From Acinetobacter sp. ANC 4648 (GTDB lineage: Bacteria; Pseudomonadota; Gammaproteobacteria; Pseudomonadales; Moraxellaceae), in the NCBI RefSeq assembly GCF_002135345.1, contig NZ_NEGI01000006.1:167492-231491 (forward strand): a stretch of DNA of 64,000 nt, written 5' to 3'. The translations under genes were made by a program, and so were the position numbers. This document shows, piece by piece, positions 1 to 12,222 of this stretch (positions are counted from its first letter, which is position 1; each line of letters starts with the position of its first letter). The notes under the pieces are model-generated. The model searched no databases, was not told the DNA's origin, and worked only from the letters and a program-made list of their open reading frames with translations.

Positions 1-383
1 GATGATTTAAAATCGGGTTGCTTGGGCTCAAGATGACTTACTCCACTTGCAGCGAAATGAAAATAGTATTAGTGAATATTAAAACATAGCTAATATGAAT
101 TTTTGATGACAAAAGATGATTAATTCAGCACAAAATGAGTATTTATATGGCTAAGTTCGTCTTCTATTTACTACCCAATAAACATATTCAATTATTATAT
201 TTAAAATCTATATTGAATGAATCAATCTGTTGGTATCTAAACATTCAGACTTTCTATAAATCAGGCAGCGTCACCCCCTAAAACCACTAAAAATAGCGAA
301 GTCATTGTGTACAGCTGCCTTTAAAAGAGATCTTTAATGTGAGTGTTTTTATCCACATCACATGATAATATCTCTCGCATAGC
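1..383. other. Non-coding, upstream of the thiC leader
   Basis: No convincing gene is seen here on either strand. All frames are short and broken by stops, and the DNA is A/T-rich. It probably holds the thiC promoter and the intergenic DNA behind an upstream gene lying outside the window. A short minus-strand open stretch at about 1-50 has no start codon and is too small to call. Confidence 0.5.
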
Positions 384-512
384 TTGACGGAGCGCGAGTA
401 AATCCTCGCTGAGATTGTGTCAGTTTCTTCTAATCTTTTGATAAGAAAAAACTTAAACACAAGTACCGTTGAACCTGATCAGGTTAAGACCTGCGTAGGA
501 ATCAAGCCATCT
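384..512 (+). promoter_or_regulatory. TPP (thi-box) riboswitch in the thiC leader
   Basis: The two conserved sensor-arm signatures of the THI element are both visible. CTGAGA lies at about 409-414, and ACCTGATCAGGTTAAGAC followed by CTGCGTAGGAA lies at about 473-501. A long AT-rich variable arm (about 420-460) separates them. In this family, thiamine pyrophosphate binding lowers expression of thiamine synthesis genes. The element sits about 120 bases before the chosen thiC start, in the expected orientation. Edges are approximate because the closing P1 stem was judged by eye. Whether control acts at transcription or translation is not evident. Confidence 0.93.
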
Positions 513-569
513 GAAAACTTAAGCCCTCAATTTATCTATTTTTTCAATTCAAACTAGCTTGAGAAATAA

Positions 570-2528
<1,959 letters not shown>

Positions 2529-2603
2529 AGTTTTAAAAAAATATTTGTCTTCCTGTAATTCTCAGTTAGGATGAAATAAGTACATTTCATTCTGATTGAG
2601 TTT

Positions 2604-3215
2604 ATGCATATTCTTCAACACGCAACCTATGGCCACAAAGATTTTAAAATAGAATCACGTGAATTTGTGTTTCGAGGTTTTGTTCAAGTTGAAAAAGTAT
2701 GTTTTAAACATCGTCTATTTAATCAAGATACATATACGCCAGTCATTTCACGAGAATTGATAGCACGTAAAGAAGCTGCTGGGGTTTTAATTTACGATGA
2801 TCAACAACAAAAGTTTGCTTTAATTGAACAATTCCGAGTCGGTGCAATACTAGATATTGACTCACCTTGGCAACTTGAAATTATTGCAGGCGTACTTGAT
2901 GGCAATGAATCACCAGAAAGTTGTATAAAACGAGAAAGTCTTGAAGAGTCAGGCTGTGAAGTCGATCACTTAGAACATTTATTTACTTTCTACCCTTCAG
3001 CAGGTGCCTGTAATGAAATTTTTCATTTATATAGCGCTCAAAGCAGACTCCCCTCCGAAGGTGGTATTTTTGGTATTCCAGATGAAGGTGAAAATATAAA
3101 ACTACATTTAATTCAATACTCAGAACTAAATATATTATTAAATAGTAATCGTTTACGTAATGCGCCTGTTATTATGGCTTTACAGTGGCTTAAGCAACAT
3201 ATATCTACATTATAA
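2604..3215 (+). CDS. nudF: ADP-ribose pyrophosphatase, Nudix family
   Basis: This is a Nudix hydrolase of 203 residues, likely splitting ADP-ribose (and related ADP-sugars) to AMP and ribose 5-phosphate. The Nudix box runs from about residue 96 to 118: G-x5-E-x7-RE-x2-EE-x-G, seen as GVLDGNE then RESLEESG. The N-terminal region before it matches the NudF type, which dimerises through this domain. It ends just before cpdA (the stop is 18 bases ahead of the preferred cpdA start), so the two are probably co-transcribed; nudF and cpdA are also neighbours in enterobacteria. Substrate specificity is inferred from family and context. Confidence 0.9.
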   Translation: MHILQHATYGHKDFKIESREFVFRGFVQVEKVCFKHRLFNQDTYTPVISRELIARKEAAGVLIYDDQQQKFALIEQFRVGAILDIDSPWQLEIIAGVLDGNESPESCIKRESLEESGCEVDHLEHLFTFYPSAGACNEIFHLYSAQSRLPSEGGIFGIPDEGENIKLHLIQYSELNILLNSNRLRNAPVIMALQWLKQHISTL

Positions 3216-3233
3216 ATGTGTCTAGGGGAAGAC

Positions 3234-4040
3234 ATGCCGACATTCAAACCACCGAACTTACAGAATAAAATTATTATTCAAATTACAGATACCCATCTCA
3301 TGGATCACCCTGAGACGGAATTTGTCCATATTAATCCGGAACAAAATTTTCATGCCGTCGTAGATGATATCTTACAGCGTTTTTCGCATATAGATGCCAT
3401 TGTACATACAGGTGATTTGGCACAAATTGCCAATCCAGGAACGTACGCACGCTATCAAACCTATATGCAAAAACTTGGAATTCCTTTTTTCCAAATTCCA
3501 GGCAATCATGACGATCTCGCGCTCTTTCCCTTTCATACCCCAAATCCCACCCCAACAGTGATTGAACTGGGTGAGTGGAGTGTTATTTTATTAAATAGCG
3601 CAGTATCAGGACAAACTGACGGTTACATTCAAACAGAGCAACTACAACAGCTGAAACAAATTCTTGAACAGCACATAAATAAAAATATTATTTTAGCCTG
3701 TCACCATCATCCTTTTGCAATGAAATCACATTGGATCGATCAGCATCAGCTCAAAAACACAGAAGAATTTATTCAAATTTTAGAAAATTTTAACCATATC
3801 AAAGCAGTCATTTACGGACATGTACACCAAGATTCAACCTATATATGGAATGGAATTCAATTTCTATCTAGCCCTGCAACCTGTGTACAATTTAAACCGT
3901 TTAGTCATGATTTCGCTTTGGACGATATGGCTCCAGGTTATCGGTATTTACATTTAAAAGAAAATGGTGAGTTTGAAACTAAAGTTTTCCGACTTAAAAA
4001 CTTTAGCCAAAAAATAATGCAGGAAATTTCAGGTTATTAG
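3234..4040 (+). CDS. cpdA: 3',5'-cyclic AMP phosphodiesterase CpdA
   Basis: This calcineurin-like metallophosphoesterase is predicted to hydrolyse cAMP to AMP in the cytoplasm and so limit CRP/Vfr-type signalling. The dimetal-site motifs occur in order: DTH near residue 19, GDLA, GNHDD, HHHPF and GHVHQD. The ATG at 3216 follows the nudF stop directly but has no ribosome site. AGGGGAAG at 3224-3231 favours the ATG at 3234, giving 268 residues. It lies downstream of nudF with almost no gap. The assignment rests on the motif set and the nudF-cpdA context; other class III phosphodiesterases share the fold. Confidence 0.88.
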   Translation: MPTFKPPNLQNKIIIQITDTHLMDHPETEFVHINPEQNFHAVVDDILQRFSHIDAIVHTGDLAQIANPGTYARYQTYMQKLGIPFFQIPGNHDDLALFPFHTPNPTPTVIELGEWSVILLNSAVSGQTDGYIQTEQLQQLKQILEQHINKNIILACHHHPFAMKSHWIDQHQLKNTEEFIQILENFNHIKAVIYGHVHQDSTYIWNGIQFLSSPATCVQFKPFSHDFALDDMAPGYRYLHLKENGEFETKVFRLKNFSQKIMQEISGY

Positions 4041-4249
4041 CTTTCCATTTGCTATTTTTTCCATTAAGTTATTGCTCCTATCAAGATATGCATTAAGTCA
4101 AATCATTGGATTCATGGCTTTCATCTTTGGTAAAAACTCTATATGATGACGACCCCCGATGGCAACATTCTATCGGCAGCGATAAAAATACTTGCATATC
4201 ACCATATTTTTTGCGTATAGATATACGTATATGATGAGGAATGCCCTTT

Positions 4250-4780
4250 ATGGCGACTGACAACCAAAACCAAATCTTAGATGAAAAAACAGATGCTATT
4301 GTAGACGAAAAAGCTACGAAACGTGTCCGTAAAACTAAGCCAAAGGCATCAGAAGGCGGTACTACAGCAAGCCTTTTTGGTATTGAACCTTATCAACCGA
4401 AAAAAAATGAAGAGTACATGTCTGAGGGGCAACTCGAGCATTTTCGTAAAATTTTGCTTGCGTGGAAAACTGAACTCATGTCTGAAGTTGATCGCACCTT
4501 GAACACCATGCAAGATGAATCATCTTCACTTCCCGATGTAAATGACCGTGCAACGCAAGAAGAAGAATTTGCGATTGAATTACGTACACGTGACCGTGAA
4601 CGTAAATTGATTCGTAAAATTGAACAATCGATTGAAGCTATTCAAAATGATGACTACGGTTTCTGCGAAACATGTGGTATCGAAATTGGTTTACGTCGTT
4701 TAGAAGCACGTCCAACTGCAACTTTATGTATCGATTGTAAAACATTAGCAGAAATCAAAGAAAAGCAAAATAACGGTTAA
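4250..4780 (+). CDS. dksA: RNA polymerase-binding transcription factor DksA
   Basis: DksA binds in the RNA polymerase secondary channel and, with ppGpp, adjusts rRNA and amino-acid promoters. The 176-residue product has a coiled-coil middle whose tip carries the acidic signature DVNDRA (D-x2-D-x-A), needed for activity. A C4 zinc finger follows, with CETC at about 139-142 and CIDC at about 160-163. The start is set by GATGAGGA at about 4233-4240, which is too close to the ATG at 4241 but 9 bases from the ATG at 4250. The basic N-terminal tail is longer than in E. coli, as in other pseudomonads. gluQ follows 12 bases later. Confidence 0.96.
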   Translation: MATDNQNQILDEKTDAIVDEKATKRVRKTKPKASEGGTTASLFGIEPYQPKKNEEYMSEGQLEHFRKILLAWKTELMSEVDRTLNTMQDESSSLPDVNDRATQEEEFAIELRTRDRERKLIRKIEQSIEAIQNDDYGFCETCGIEIGLRRLEARPTATLCIDCKTLAEIKEKQNNG

Positions 4781-4792
4781 TTTGAGTCATTC

Positions 4793-5671
4793 ATGTTGAC
4801 CCAAGATCACCGTTATACGGGTCGGTTTGCGCCATCGCCAACCGGCCCTTTGCATTTTGGTTCTTTGATTACCGCTGTCGCTAGCTATTGCGATGCCAAA
4901 GCACAGCAAGGGACGTGGATTGTCCGCATTGAAGATACTGACATTCCTCGCATCTATCCTGGCAGTGAACAGCACATTCTACGGTGTCTGGATGCGTTCG
5001 AATTTGAATCGGATGTTGACATTATTTTTCAGAAAGATCGCCTTGATATTTATGAACATGTCTTAACCCAGCTCAAACAAAAAAATCTCATTTATGCCTG
5101 CCAATGTACTCGTAAAATATTAGGTCCAAATCATATCTACACAGGTACCTGCCGAGACTTAAAACTCCCTTTTGAACAGCATGCTATTCGGGTTAAAGTA
5201 TCGGATCAAAATATTTGCTTCACAGATCGTTTGCAAGGCACGCATTGTTGCAATTTAAAAGAGCAACTCGGTGATTTTGTTCTCAAACGCCGCGATGGTA
5301 TTATTAACTATCAATTAGCGGTAGTCGTTGATGATTATCTGCAAGGCATGACCCATATCGTGCGTGGCGCAGACTTACTTGATAATACGGAACGTCAAAT
5401 TTGGTTAGGTTCGTTACTTGGTTATCCGACGCTACAATATATGCACTTACCTTTAGCCATGAATGCTCAGGGCCAAAAATTATCAAAACAAAATTTAGCA
5501 CTCGCCTTAGATATTCAAAATGCACCCAAGTTACTTCAGCATGCCATTATGGCCTTAGGGCAACGTCCAGTGGACTTAGATCAACCACACAAAATGTTGG
5601 CTCAGGCAGTCGCTCAGTGGAACATACAACATATTCCACAGGGCACTCAGATGAATGACATCTATCAATAA
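4793..5671 (+). CDS. gluQ: Glutamyl-Q tRNA(Asp) synthetase
   Basis: GluQRS is a truncated glutamyl-tRNA synthetase without an anticodon-binding domain. It attaches glutamate to the queuosine base of tRNA(Asp). At 292 residues it has the short paralog length. Visible features are FAPSPTGPLHFGSL near the N-terminus (HIGH-type signature), the zinc-site region with CQCTR and YTGTCR at about 102-120, and GQKLSKQN (KMSKS-type). It sits 12 bases after dksA, a linkage widespread in gamma-proteobacteria, and is probably translated from the dksA transcript. A strong hairpin follows. Confidence 0.95.
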   Translation: MLTQDHRYTGRFAPSPTGPLHFGSLITAVASYCDAKAQQGTWIVRIEDTDIPRIYPGSEQHILRCLDAFEFESDVDIIFQKDRLDIYEHVLTQLKQKNLIYACQCTRKILGPNHIYTGTCRDLKLPFEQHAIRVKVSDQNICFTDRLQGTHCCNLKEQLGDFVLKRRDGIINYQLAVVVDDYLQGMTHIVRGADLLDNTERQIWLGSLLGYPTLQYMHLPLAMNAQGQKLSKQNLALALDIQNAPKLLQHAIMALGQRPVDLDQPHKMLAQAVAQWNIQHIPQGTQMNDIYQ

Positions 5672-5806
5672 GCTCATTTACCGCTGAGCTTTCAAATTAA
5701 AGCAAACTATTTACTATAAAACTAAATGTTTTCATCCTAGTCTTTATTCTGAAACGAGAAAATTGAATCTCCGAAATTTTTGATCTATTTTGCACATGAC
5801 TTCAAT

Positions 5807-5846
5807 AAAAAATGGTGTGATCACAATATGTAGTCACACCATTTTT
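5807..5846. terminator. Bidirectional terminator between gluQ and ftsW
   Basis: An A-run, a 14-base stem arm (including AATGGTGTGA), a loop, the complementary arm and a T-run form a hairpin usable in both directions. It lies between the convergent ends of gluQ (plus) and ftsW (minus). Confidence 0.9.
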
Positions 5847-5865
5847 TGCCGTAATTGAAGTAAAT

Positions 5866-7062
5866 TTAGAAACTCGATTCTTCTCTCGATGGATTAGCTT
5901 TTTGTGTGGTGACATCAATTTTTAAAATCAAACTAATCATAACGGCACACATGATTAAAGAGGATCCCCCATAACTAATAAATGGTAAAGTCAAACCTTT
6001 GGTCGGTAACATTCCCATATTCATGCCAGCATTTACCAAAATTTGTAATAAGAAAATAATACTGATTCCGTAAGCTAAATAGCCTGCACGTAAATATTGA
6101 TGCTGTAGGGCACGATGACCAATACGAATACAACATGCCAGCATCACGAAGGACAGCGTTAATACGGTTGCGATACCAAAGAAGCCAAACTCCTCCCCCA
6201 GAATCGCCAACATAAAGTCGGTGTGTGCTTCAGGCAAATAGGACATTTTTTGGATACTATGCCCTAAACCGACACCAAACCACTCACCGCGGCCAAATGC
6301 CATCAAAGCATTCGAGAGTTGATAACCAGTACCCAATGGATCTGCCCATGGATTCGAAAATGACATCAAACGCTCATAACGATATGGCTCAAACACAATC
6401 AAAAATACAAAGGCAGATACAATTGCGCCAAACGCAATACCAAATTGAATTAAGGGTGCTCCTGCAAGGAAGAAAACTCCTAGCATCATCGCCGCAATTA
6501 CCACTGTTGCCCCTAAGTCAGGCTCAGCAATAATCAGTCCCACCGTAATCAGCATCACCGCACCTAAGCGGATTAACCCTTTGATATTATTTCGAACTTC
6601 CTCAGCCCGTCGCACCACATAATCAGCGGTAAAAATAGCCATCATGACCTTAGCGACTTCCGTCGCCTGTAAGGTAAAACCACCTATACGAATCCAGCGT
6701 GTAGACCCATTGACCTCTGTTCCCACCAGTAATACAGCCAGCAGTAACAAAATGGTAAGCAACCAAAATGGGAAGGTATTTTTAAACCAAACATTTAATG
6801 AAATTTTATATACAAACAGCGCCGCCGCCGCCGCAACAACAATAGAAATTGCATGACGAATGACATAGTGAAATGGTGCTTCATGCATACGTTCTGCATA
6901 AGGCATAGATGCTGAAGCCACCATCACAGAACCAATGCATAGCAACATAATTACACAAAAGATCAAGACATTTCGAGCAGTAAGCTCAGCTGGAATCTTT
7001 GGTAACCACTTTTCATATACTTGATTAATTTTACTTATGGTCGTCTGAGCTAACCCAGCCAT
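5866..7062 (-). CDS. ftsW: Lipid II polymerase FtsW (SEDS family)
   Basis: FtsW is a polytopic inner-membrane glycosyltransferase that builds septal peptidoglycan together with its partner class B PBP. The 398-residue product has about ten hydrophobic segments. Conserved SEDS motifs include GEEFGFFG and, near the C-terminus, GMLPTKGLTLPFISYGG. It starts 22 bases after murD, and the murD-ftsW order of the division and cell-wall cluster supports FtsW rather than the elongation paralog RodA. murG and murC do not follow here: the next feature is a terminator and then gluQ on the other strand, so the dcw cluster is split. Confidence 0.94.
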   Translation of the reverse strand: MAGLAQTTISKINQVYEKWLPKIPAELTARNVLIFCVIMLLCIGSVMVASASMPYAERMHEAPFHYVIRHAISIVVAAAAALFVYKISLNVWFKNTFPFWLLTILLLLAVLLVGTEVNGSTRWIRIGGFTLQATEVAKVMMAIFTADYVVRRAEEVRNNIKGLIRLGAVMLITVGLIIAEPDLGATVVIAAMMLGVFFLAGAPLIQFGIAFGAIVSAFVFLIVFEPYRYERLMSFSNPWADPLGTGYQLSNALMAFGRGEWFGVGLGHSIQKMSYLPEAHTDFMLAILGEEFGFFGIATVLTLSFVMLACCIRIGHRALQHQYLRAGYLAYGISIIFLLQILVNAGMNMGMLPTKGLTLPFISYGGSSLIMCAVMISLILKIDVTTQKANPSREESSF

Positions 7063-7084
7063 ATTCTATTCCTTATGATTATTC

Positions 7085-8455
<1,371 letters not shown>

Positions 8456-8541
8456 TTAAACTTGCAAAATGTTAGCACTTTGCCGATTTTATTGCTTTTT
8501 CTGTTTTAACTTTCTGTATAGTTTTTTGTGTCAGTGCGTAA

Positions 8542-8567
8542 AAAAGCCATCATTTCTGATGGCTTTT
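8542..8567 (-). terminator. Terminator of the feo operon
   Basis: GCCATCA and TGATGGC arms separated by a short loop, flanked by A/T runs, lie just after the small Cys-rich gene on the minus strand and before the murD start. The T-run reads into murD's upstream region. Confidence 0.85.
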
Positions 8568-8590
8568 AAAATTTAATTCAGCAAAAAGTA

Positions 8591-8842
8591 TTATTTCCAT
8601 TTCACCGCTTGGACTTCTGTCTTTTTAGGACTGTCCGATTCATCACTACTACAACCACAGCTTCCACCACAGCCCATCACTGCTGCAGGCTTTAGCCATT
8701 TGGCCAAAGCTGACCAACCTTGCTTGCTACAACTGTTTGACAAAGACATAAAAACTGAATTTGCAGTTTTTGGAAAAACCTTTTTAAACACTACAACGGC
8801 GCTCCAAAGCACCAATGCGGTAATAATCAGTAATTCAATCAT
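8591..8842 (-). CDS. FeoB-associated Cys-rich small membrane protein
   Basis: This 83-residue protein has one N-terminal hydrophobic segment (about residues 2-20), a short basic stretch, and a C-terminal Cys/Ser cluster (CGGSCGCSS, about residues 60-68). It lies 15 bases after feoB, so it belongs to the feo unit. Small Cys-rich membrane proteins beside FeoB are a recognised group (PF12669-like) and occupy the position of FeoC in enterobacteria, although this one does not look like FeoC's winged-helix form. A role in ferrous iron handling or FeoB assembly is inference from position; the CxxxCxC cluster could bind metal. Confidence 0.8.
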   Translation of the reverse strand: MIELLIITALVLWSAVVVFKKVFPKTANSVFMSLSNSCSKQGWSALAKWLKPAAVMGCGGSCGCSSDESDSPKKTEVQAVKWK

Positions 8843-8857
8843 CTCAATCTCCTGCGG

Positions 8858-10720
8858 TTATACACCGAAATAACGTGATGCAATCTGATAGGTAAGGAAT
8901 GACATTAAATAAGCCAAACCAAATAAATATGCGGTCATACCCGTAACAATTTTCAACGAGCCTGTTTCACGTTTGACTGTCGCTAAAGTCGCTAAACAAT
9001 GCGGTGCATAGATAAACCAAACCAATAACGATAGCCCCGTTGCCAATGACCACCCCGTACCATCCGCACTAATTAAATGTGATAACCCTTGTGCAATCGC
9101 ATCATCATTGGTTGCAGATAAAGCATATACCGTGCCTAAAGCAGCGACGACAACTTCACGTGCAGCCATCGCAGGAATCAGTGCAATACAGATTTGCCAA
9201 TTAAAGCCAATTGGTGCAAAAATCGGTTGCATGATATGCCCAAGCATCCCTGCAAAACTATAATCAATCGCAGGTAATGTAGCCTGATCAGGAGCCTGCG
9301 GGAAAGTACATAGGAACCACAACAAAATAGATAAGGCGAAGATGATGCCACCAACACGCTTTAAGAAAATTTTGGCACGATCCAACAACCCAATCCAAAT
9401 ACTTTTAATATCTGGAATACGATAACTCGGCAATTCCATCAGTAATGCATGTTGTGATTTATCTTTTTGGAAAAATTTTAAGACAAATGCCACTAACAAT
9501 GCACTCACGATACCTGCCATATACAGACCAAAGAGGACTAAACCTTGCAGATTTAGAATTCCCCAGACTGTTGTTGATGGAATAAAGGCTGCAATTAAAA
9601 GTGCATAAACTGGTAAGCGTGCCGAACAAGTCATCAAAGGTGCAACCAGTATCGTCACTAAACGATCTCGTGGATCACTAATACTCCGAGTCGCCATTAC
9701 CCCTGGAACTGCACACGCAAAACTTGAGAGTAAAGGAATGAAAGCACGACCACTGAGTCCTGCTTTAAACATCAACTTATCCAGCAAAAATGCCGCCCGT
9801 GGTAAATAACCTGACTCTTCTAATACCAAAATAAAAAAGAATAGAATCAAAATTTGCGGCAAGAACACAAGCACACTTCCCGCTCCAGCAATAATGCCAT
9901 CCACCACCAAACTATTTAGTAAGGGATGTGTAATATGTGCGCCAATCAACTCACCCAAATGACCAAATAAAGCTTCAATTCCATCCATAAAAGGTGCGGC
10001 CCAAGAAAATACTGCTTGGAACACTACAAACATCATTACCGCAAGACTAACTAAGCCAAAAACTGGATGTAAAAATATTTTATCGAGGAAATCTGTGCGT
10101 TTATCTTCATGATTCACAAAGTTCACAACATCTTTAAGAATTTGATCCACTTTTTGATGGTTCGAACCCTGAGTTCCGATATCACTTAACTCTGTATCTG
10201 GCGTTCTGAACTTACCTTGATCTAGGGCAGCAATTAAATTTTCAATTCCTGAATTTTTGACCGCCACAGTCTCAACGACTGGAATGCCTAAACGCTGAGA
10301 CAGTTTTTGAGTATTGATTTGCATGCCACGACGGCGTGCTTCATCCATCATATTAAGTACCAATAAAATTGGTTTACCTTGTGCAATGACTTCGAGCACT
10401 AAACCAAGATGTAATTTTAAATTGGTTACATCCACGACACACAGAAAGGCATCTTGATGTTGTTCCTCTTTAATCTTACCCAACACCACATCACGAGTAA
10501 TTTCTTCATCTGGACTAGTTGCATTTAAACTATAAGTGCCTGGCAAGTCTAAGACCCGTACACTACGACCTGAGGGTAAATTAAAAATACCCGTCTTACG
10601 TTCAACAGTCACGCCTGCATAGTTCGCAACTTTTTGGCGTGTTCCAGTTAAATGATTGAATAAAGAGGTTTTACCGCAGTTTGGATTTCCTATCAAGGCA
10701 ATACGTAATGCATTACTCAT
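8858..10720 (-). CDS. feoB: Ferrous iron transporter FeoB
   Basis: FeoB is the main ferrous iron permease of the inner membrane. The 620-residue product has an N-terminal GTPase domain with G1 GNPNCGKTS (residues 10-18), G3 DLPGTYS and G4 NMMDE. A helical guanine-dissociation-inhibitor region follows, then a polytopic domain with the two Gate-type repeats. The family membrane-core cysteine is visible in SSFACAVPGV. It is shorter than the E. coli protein (about 770 residues) but normal for this subgroup. Its ATG overlaps the feoA stop by 4 bases (ATGA), indicating translational coupling. Confidence 0.96.
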   Translation of the reverse strand: MSNALRIALIGNPNCGKTSLFNHLTGTRQKVANYAGVTVERKTGIFNLPSGRSVRVLDLPGTYSLNATSPDEEITRDVVLGKIKEEQHQDAFLCVVDVTNLKLHLGLVLEVIAQGKPILLVLNMMDEARRRGMQINTQKLSQRLGIPVVETVAVKNSGIENLIAALDQGKFRTPDTELSDIGTQGSNHQKVDQILKDVVNFVNHEDKRTDFLDKIFLHPVFGLVSLAVMMFVVFQAVFSWAAPFMDGIEALFGHLGELIGAHITHPLLNSLVVDGIIAGAGSVLVFLPQILILFFFILVLEESGYLPRAAFLLDKLMFKAGLSGRAFIPLLSSFACAVPGVMATRSISDPRDRLVTILVAPLMTCSARLPVYALLIAAFIPSTTVWGILNLQGLVLFGLYMAGIVSALLVAFVLKFFQKDKSQHALLMELPSYRIPDIKSIWIGLLDRAKIFLKRVGGIIFALSILLWFLCTFPQAPDQATLPAIDYSFAGMLGHIMQPIFAPIGFNWQICIALIPAMAAREVVVAALGTVYALSATNDDAIAQGLSHLISADGTGWSLATGLSLLVWFIYAPHCLATLATVKRETGSLKIVTGMTAYLFGLAYLMSFLTYQIASRYFGV

Positions 10721-10998
10721 GCGGAAACTCCTACAGAAGTACGGATATTTTCAAGATTAATTTCAATTTTTTCAGCTTCAACTTTACGCAGTGCGAATCG
10801 GGTAAAACCCACTTGAATTAAAATAGGGTCACCGCCAAAAATACCTTTGGTAATCACCTGCACTGCTGTGCCTGGTACAAAACCTAATGTTTCCAAACGG
10901 CTCGCAATAAGATCGGGAGAACTCAAATTATCATCTGAAGTACGATTCACTTTGCTAATAATTGCAGTCTGCTTTACTTTCAATTCTGACAAACGCAT
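10717..10998 (-). CDS. feoA: Ferrous iron transport protein FeoA
   Basis: FeoA is a small cytosolic SH3-like protein that works with FeoB. The preferred start (MRLSELKV) gives 93 residues and has AGGG 9 bases upstream. Longer in-frame starts at 11043 and 11064 would place coding sequence over the Fur-like sites and lack ribosome sites. The SH3-like core reads LGFVPGTAVQVI then DPILIQVGFTRFALR. It is the first gene of the feoA-feoB-small protein unit and is divergent from xerD. Confidence 0.92.
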   Translation of the reverse strand: MRLSELKVKQTAIISKVNRTSDDNLSSPDLIASRLETLGFVPGTAVQVITKGIFGGDPILIQVGFTRFALRKVEAEKIEINLENIRTSVGVSA

Positions 10999-11045
10999 TG
11001 CATCTGACCCTAAAATAATTTCAAAACTAAATTTATTATACATAT

Positions 11046-11089
11046 AAATGAGAATAGTTACCAAGTAAGGTCTATTACAATTCTCATTT
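11046..11089 (-). promoter_or_regulatory. Fur-like operator half-sites upstream of feoA
   Basis: A perfect 10-base inverted repeat, AAATGAGAAT (11046-11055) and ATTCTCATTT (11080-11089), lies about 50-90 bases before the preferred feoA start. Each arm contains TGAGAAT, the core half of many Fur boxes, and each is followed by a weaker second half. Iron-dependent repression by Fur would be expected for feo genes. This is a motif judgement by eye, not a scored match. The site also lies in the feoA/xerD divergent region. Confidence 0.6.
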
Positions 11090-11174
11090 AGCTACCCGCA
11101 TTTAGGTTTAGAGTTTTTTAATCTACATTTCAATGTTACATTCTTGAATTGTGCTGCCGAAGTCAAAATCATCC

Positions 11175-12092
11175 ATGCTGAATAAAAAACCTCGTACTCC
11201 TACAGCTGTCACTATTCCTGACAATTTAAGCTTTTTACAAAGTTTCAGAGATTATTTAATTGCACACACGGTCAGTCCGCATACCCGAAATGCATATTTA
11301 TCCGACTTAATTCAATGTAGTGAATGTAGTTCTGCTGCCTTACCAGACTGGACACATGATGAAATTTCTGATGTTTTAATTGCACTCACCAAACAAGGCA
11401 AAAGTCCACGTTCTATTGCGCGTAGTTTATCTGCGCTACGCTCATTTTATAAATTTTTACGTGAACAAAAAATCCGCTTAGATAATCCTGTGGTCGCACA
11501 TAAAACCCCAAAGCTCGGTCGTGCTTTACCTAAAGATTTATCAGAACAAGATGTAGACGCACTGATTCAAGCACCCGATATTACGAGCGCCTTGGGTTTA
11601 AGAGATCGTGCTATGTTGGAGGTTCTGTATGCTTGCGGATTACGCGTGACTGAGCTATTAAATTTACGACTAGATTTAATTAATCTCAAACAAGGCTATT
11701 TGCGTATTGTCGGTAAAGGCAATAAAGAACGGCTTGTCCCTTTGGGTGCAATGGCCTGTGAATGGGTTGAAAAATATTTAATAGAAGCACGTGCACAATT
11801 ATATAAATCATCCACGGATTATTTATTTTTAACCCAACATGGTGGGATTATGAGTCGACAGAATTTTTGGTATGCGATTAAACGTTATGCTCTACAAGCC
11901 AATGTTCAGACTGAACTTTCTCCCCATACATTAAGACATGCTTTTGCAACACATTTGCTGAATCACGGCGCGGATTTACGCGTAGTACAAATGCTACTAG
12001 GTCATAGTGATTTATCTACCACCCAAATTTATACGCATGTGGCACAAATCCGTATGCAAGAACTACATGCGCAACATCACCCCCGAGCTTAA
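11175..12092 (+). CDS. xerD: Site-specific tyrosine recombinase XerD
   Basis: This tyrosine recombinase has an N-terminal SAM-like core-binding domain (about residues 15-100) and a catalytic domain. The R-K-HxxR-H-Y residues are visible: R in CGLRVTEL, K in VGKGNKER, HTLRHAFATHLL, LGHSDLSTTQ, then the Tyr nucleophile in IYTH. XerD acts with XerC at dif to resolve chromosome dimers. The assignment to XerD rather than XerC rests on the xerD-dsbC-hom-thrC order, also found in Pseudomonas. A GTG start at 11151 is possible, but the ATG at 11175 gives the usual length (305). There is no sign of integrase cargo or att sites. Confidence 0.9.
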   Translation: MLNKKPRTPTAVTIPDNLSFLQSFRDYLIAHTVSPHTRNAYLSDLIQCSECSSAALPDWTHDEISDVLIALTKQGKSPRSIARSLSALRSFYKFLREQKIRLDNPVVAHKTPKLGRALPKDLSEQDVDALIQAPDITSALGLRDRAMLEVLYACGLRVTELLNLRLDLINLKQGYLRIVGKGNKERLVPLGAMACEWVEKYLIEARAQLYKSSTDYLFLTQHGGIMSRQNFWYAIKRYALQANVQTELSPHTLRHAFATHLLNHGADLRVVQMLLGHSDLSTTQIYTHVAQIRMQELHAQHHPRA

Positions 12093-12222
12093 ACAAGAAT
12101 TGAGGAATCTTTGTATTTACGTCGCCAATTTACATCCCTTAATCAAGTTTTAACGAACTGAGCTTATTTTTTTGCTATTCTTAATCACTCAAAATAATGC
12201 TGAAAAACAGAAAGAGTTGTTT

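Noticed and set aside
10999..11064. Longer feoA N-terminus
   Set aside because: It would encode over the Fur-like half-sites and has no ribosome site; the ATG at 10998 has AGGG and gives the family length.
11175..12092. A phage or integron integrase
   Set aside because: The protein has XerD length and domain pattern, sits in the conserved xerD-dsbC-hom-thrC order, and has no att repeats or cargo.
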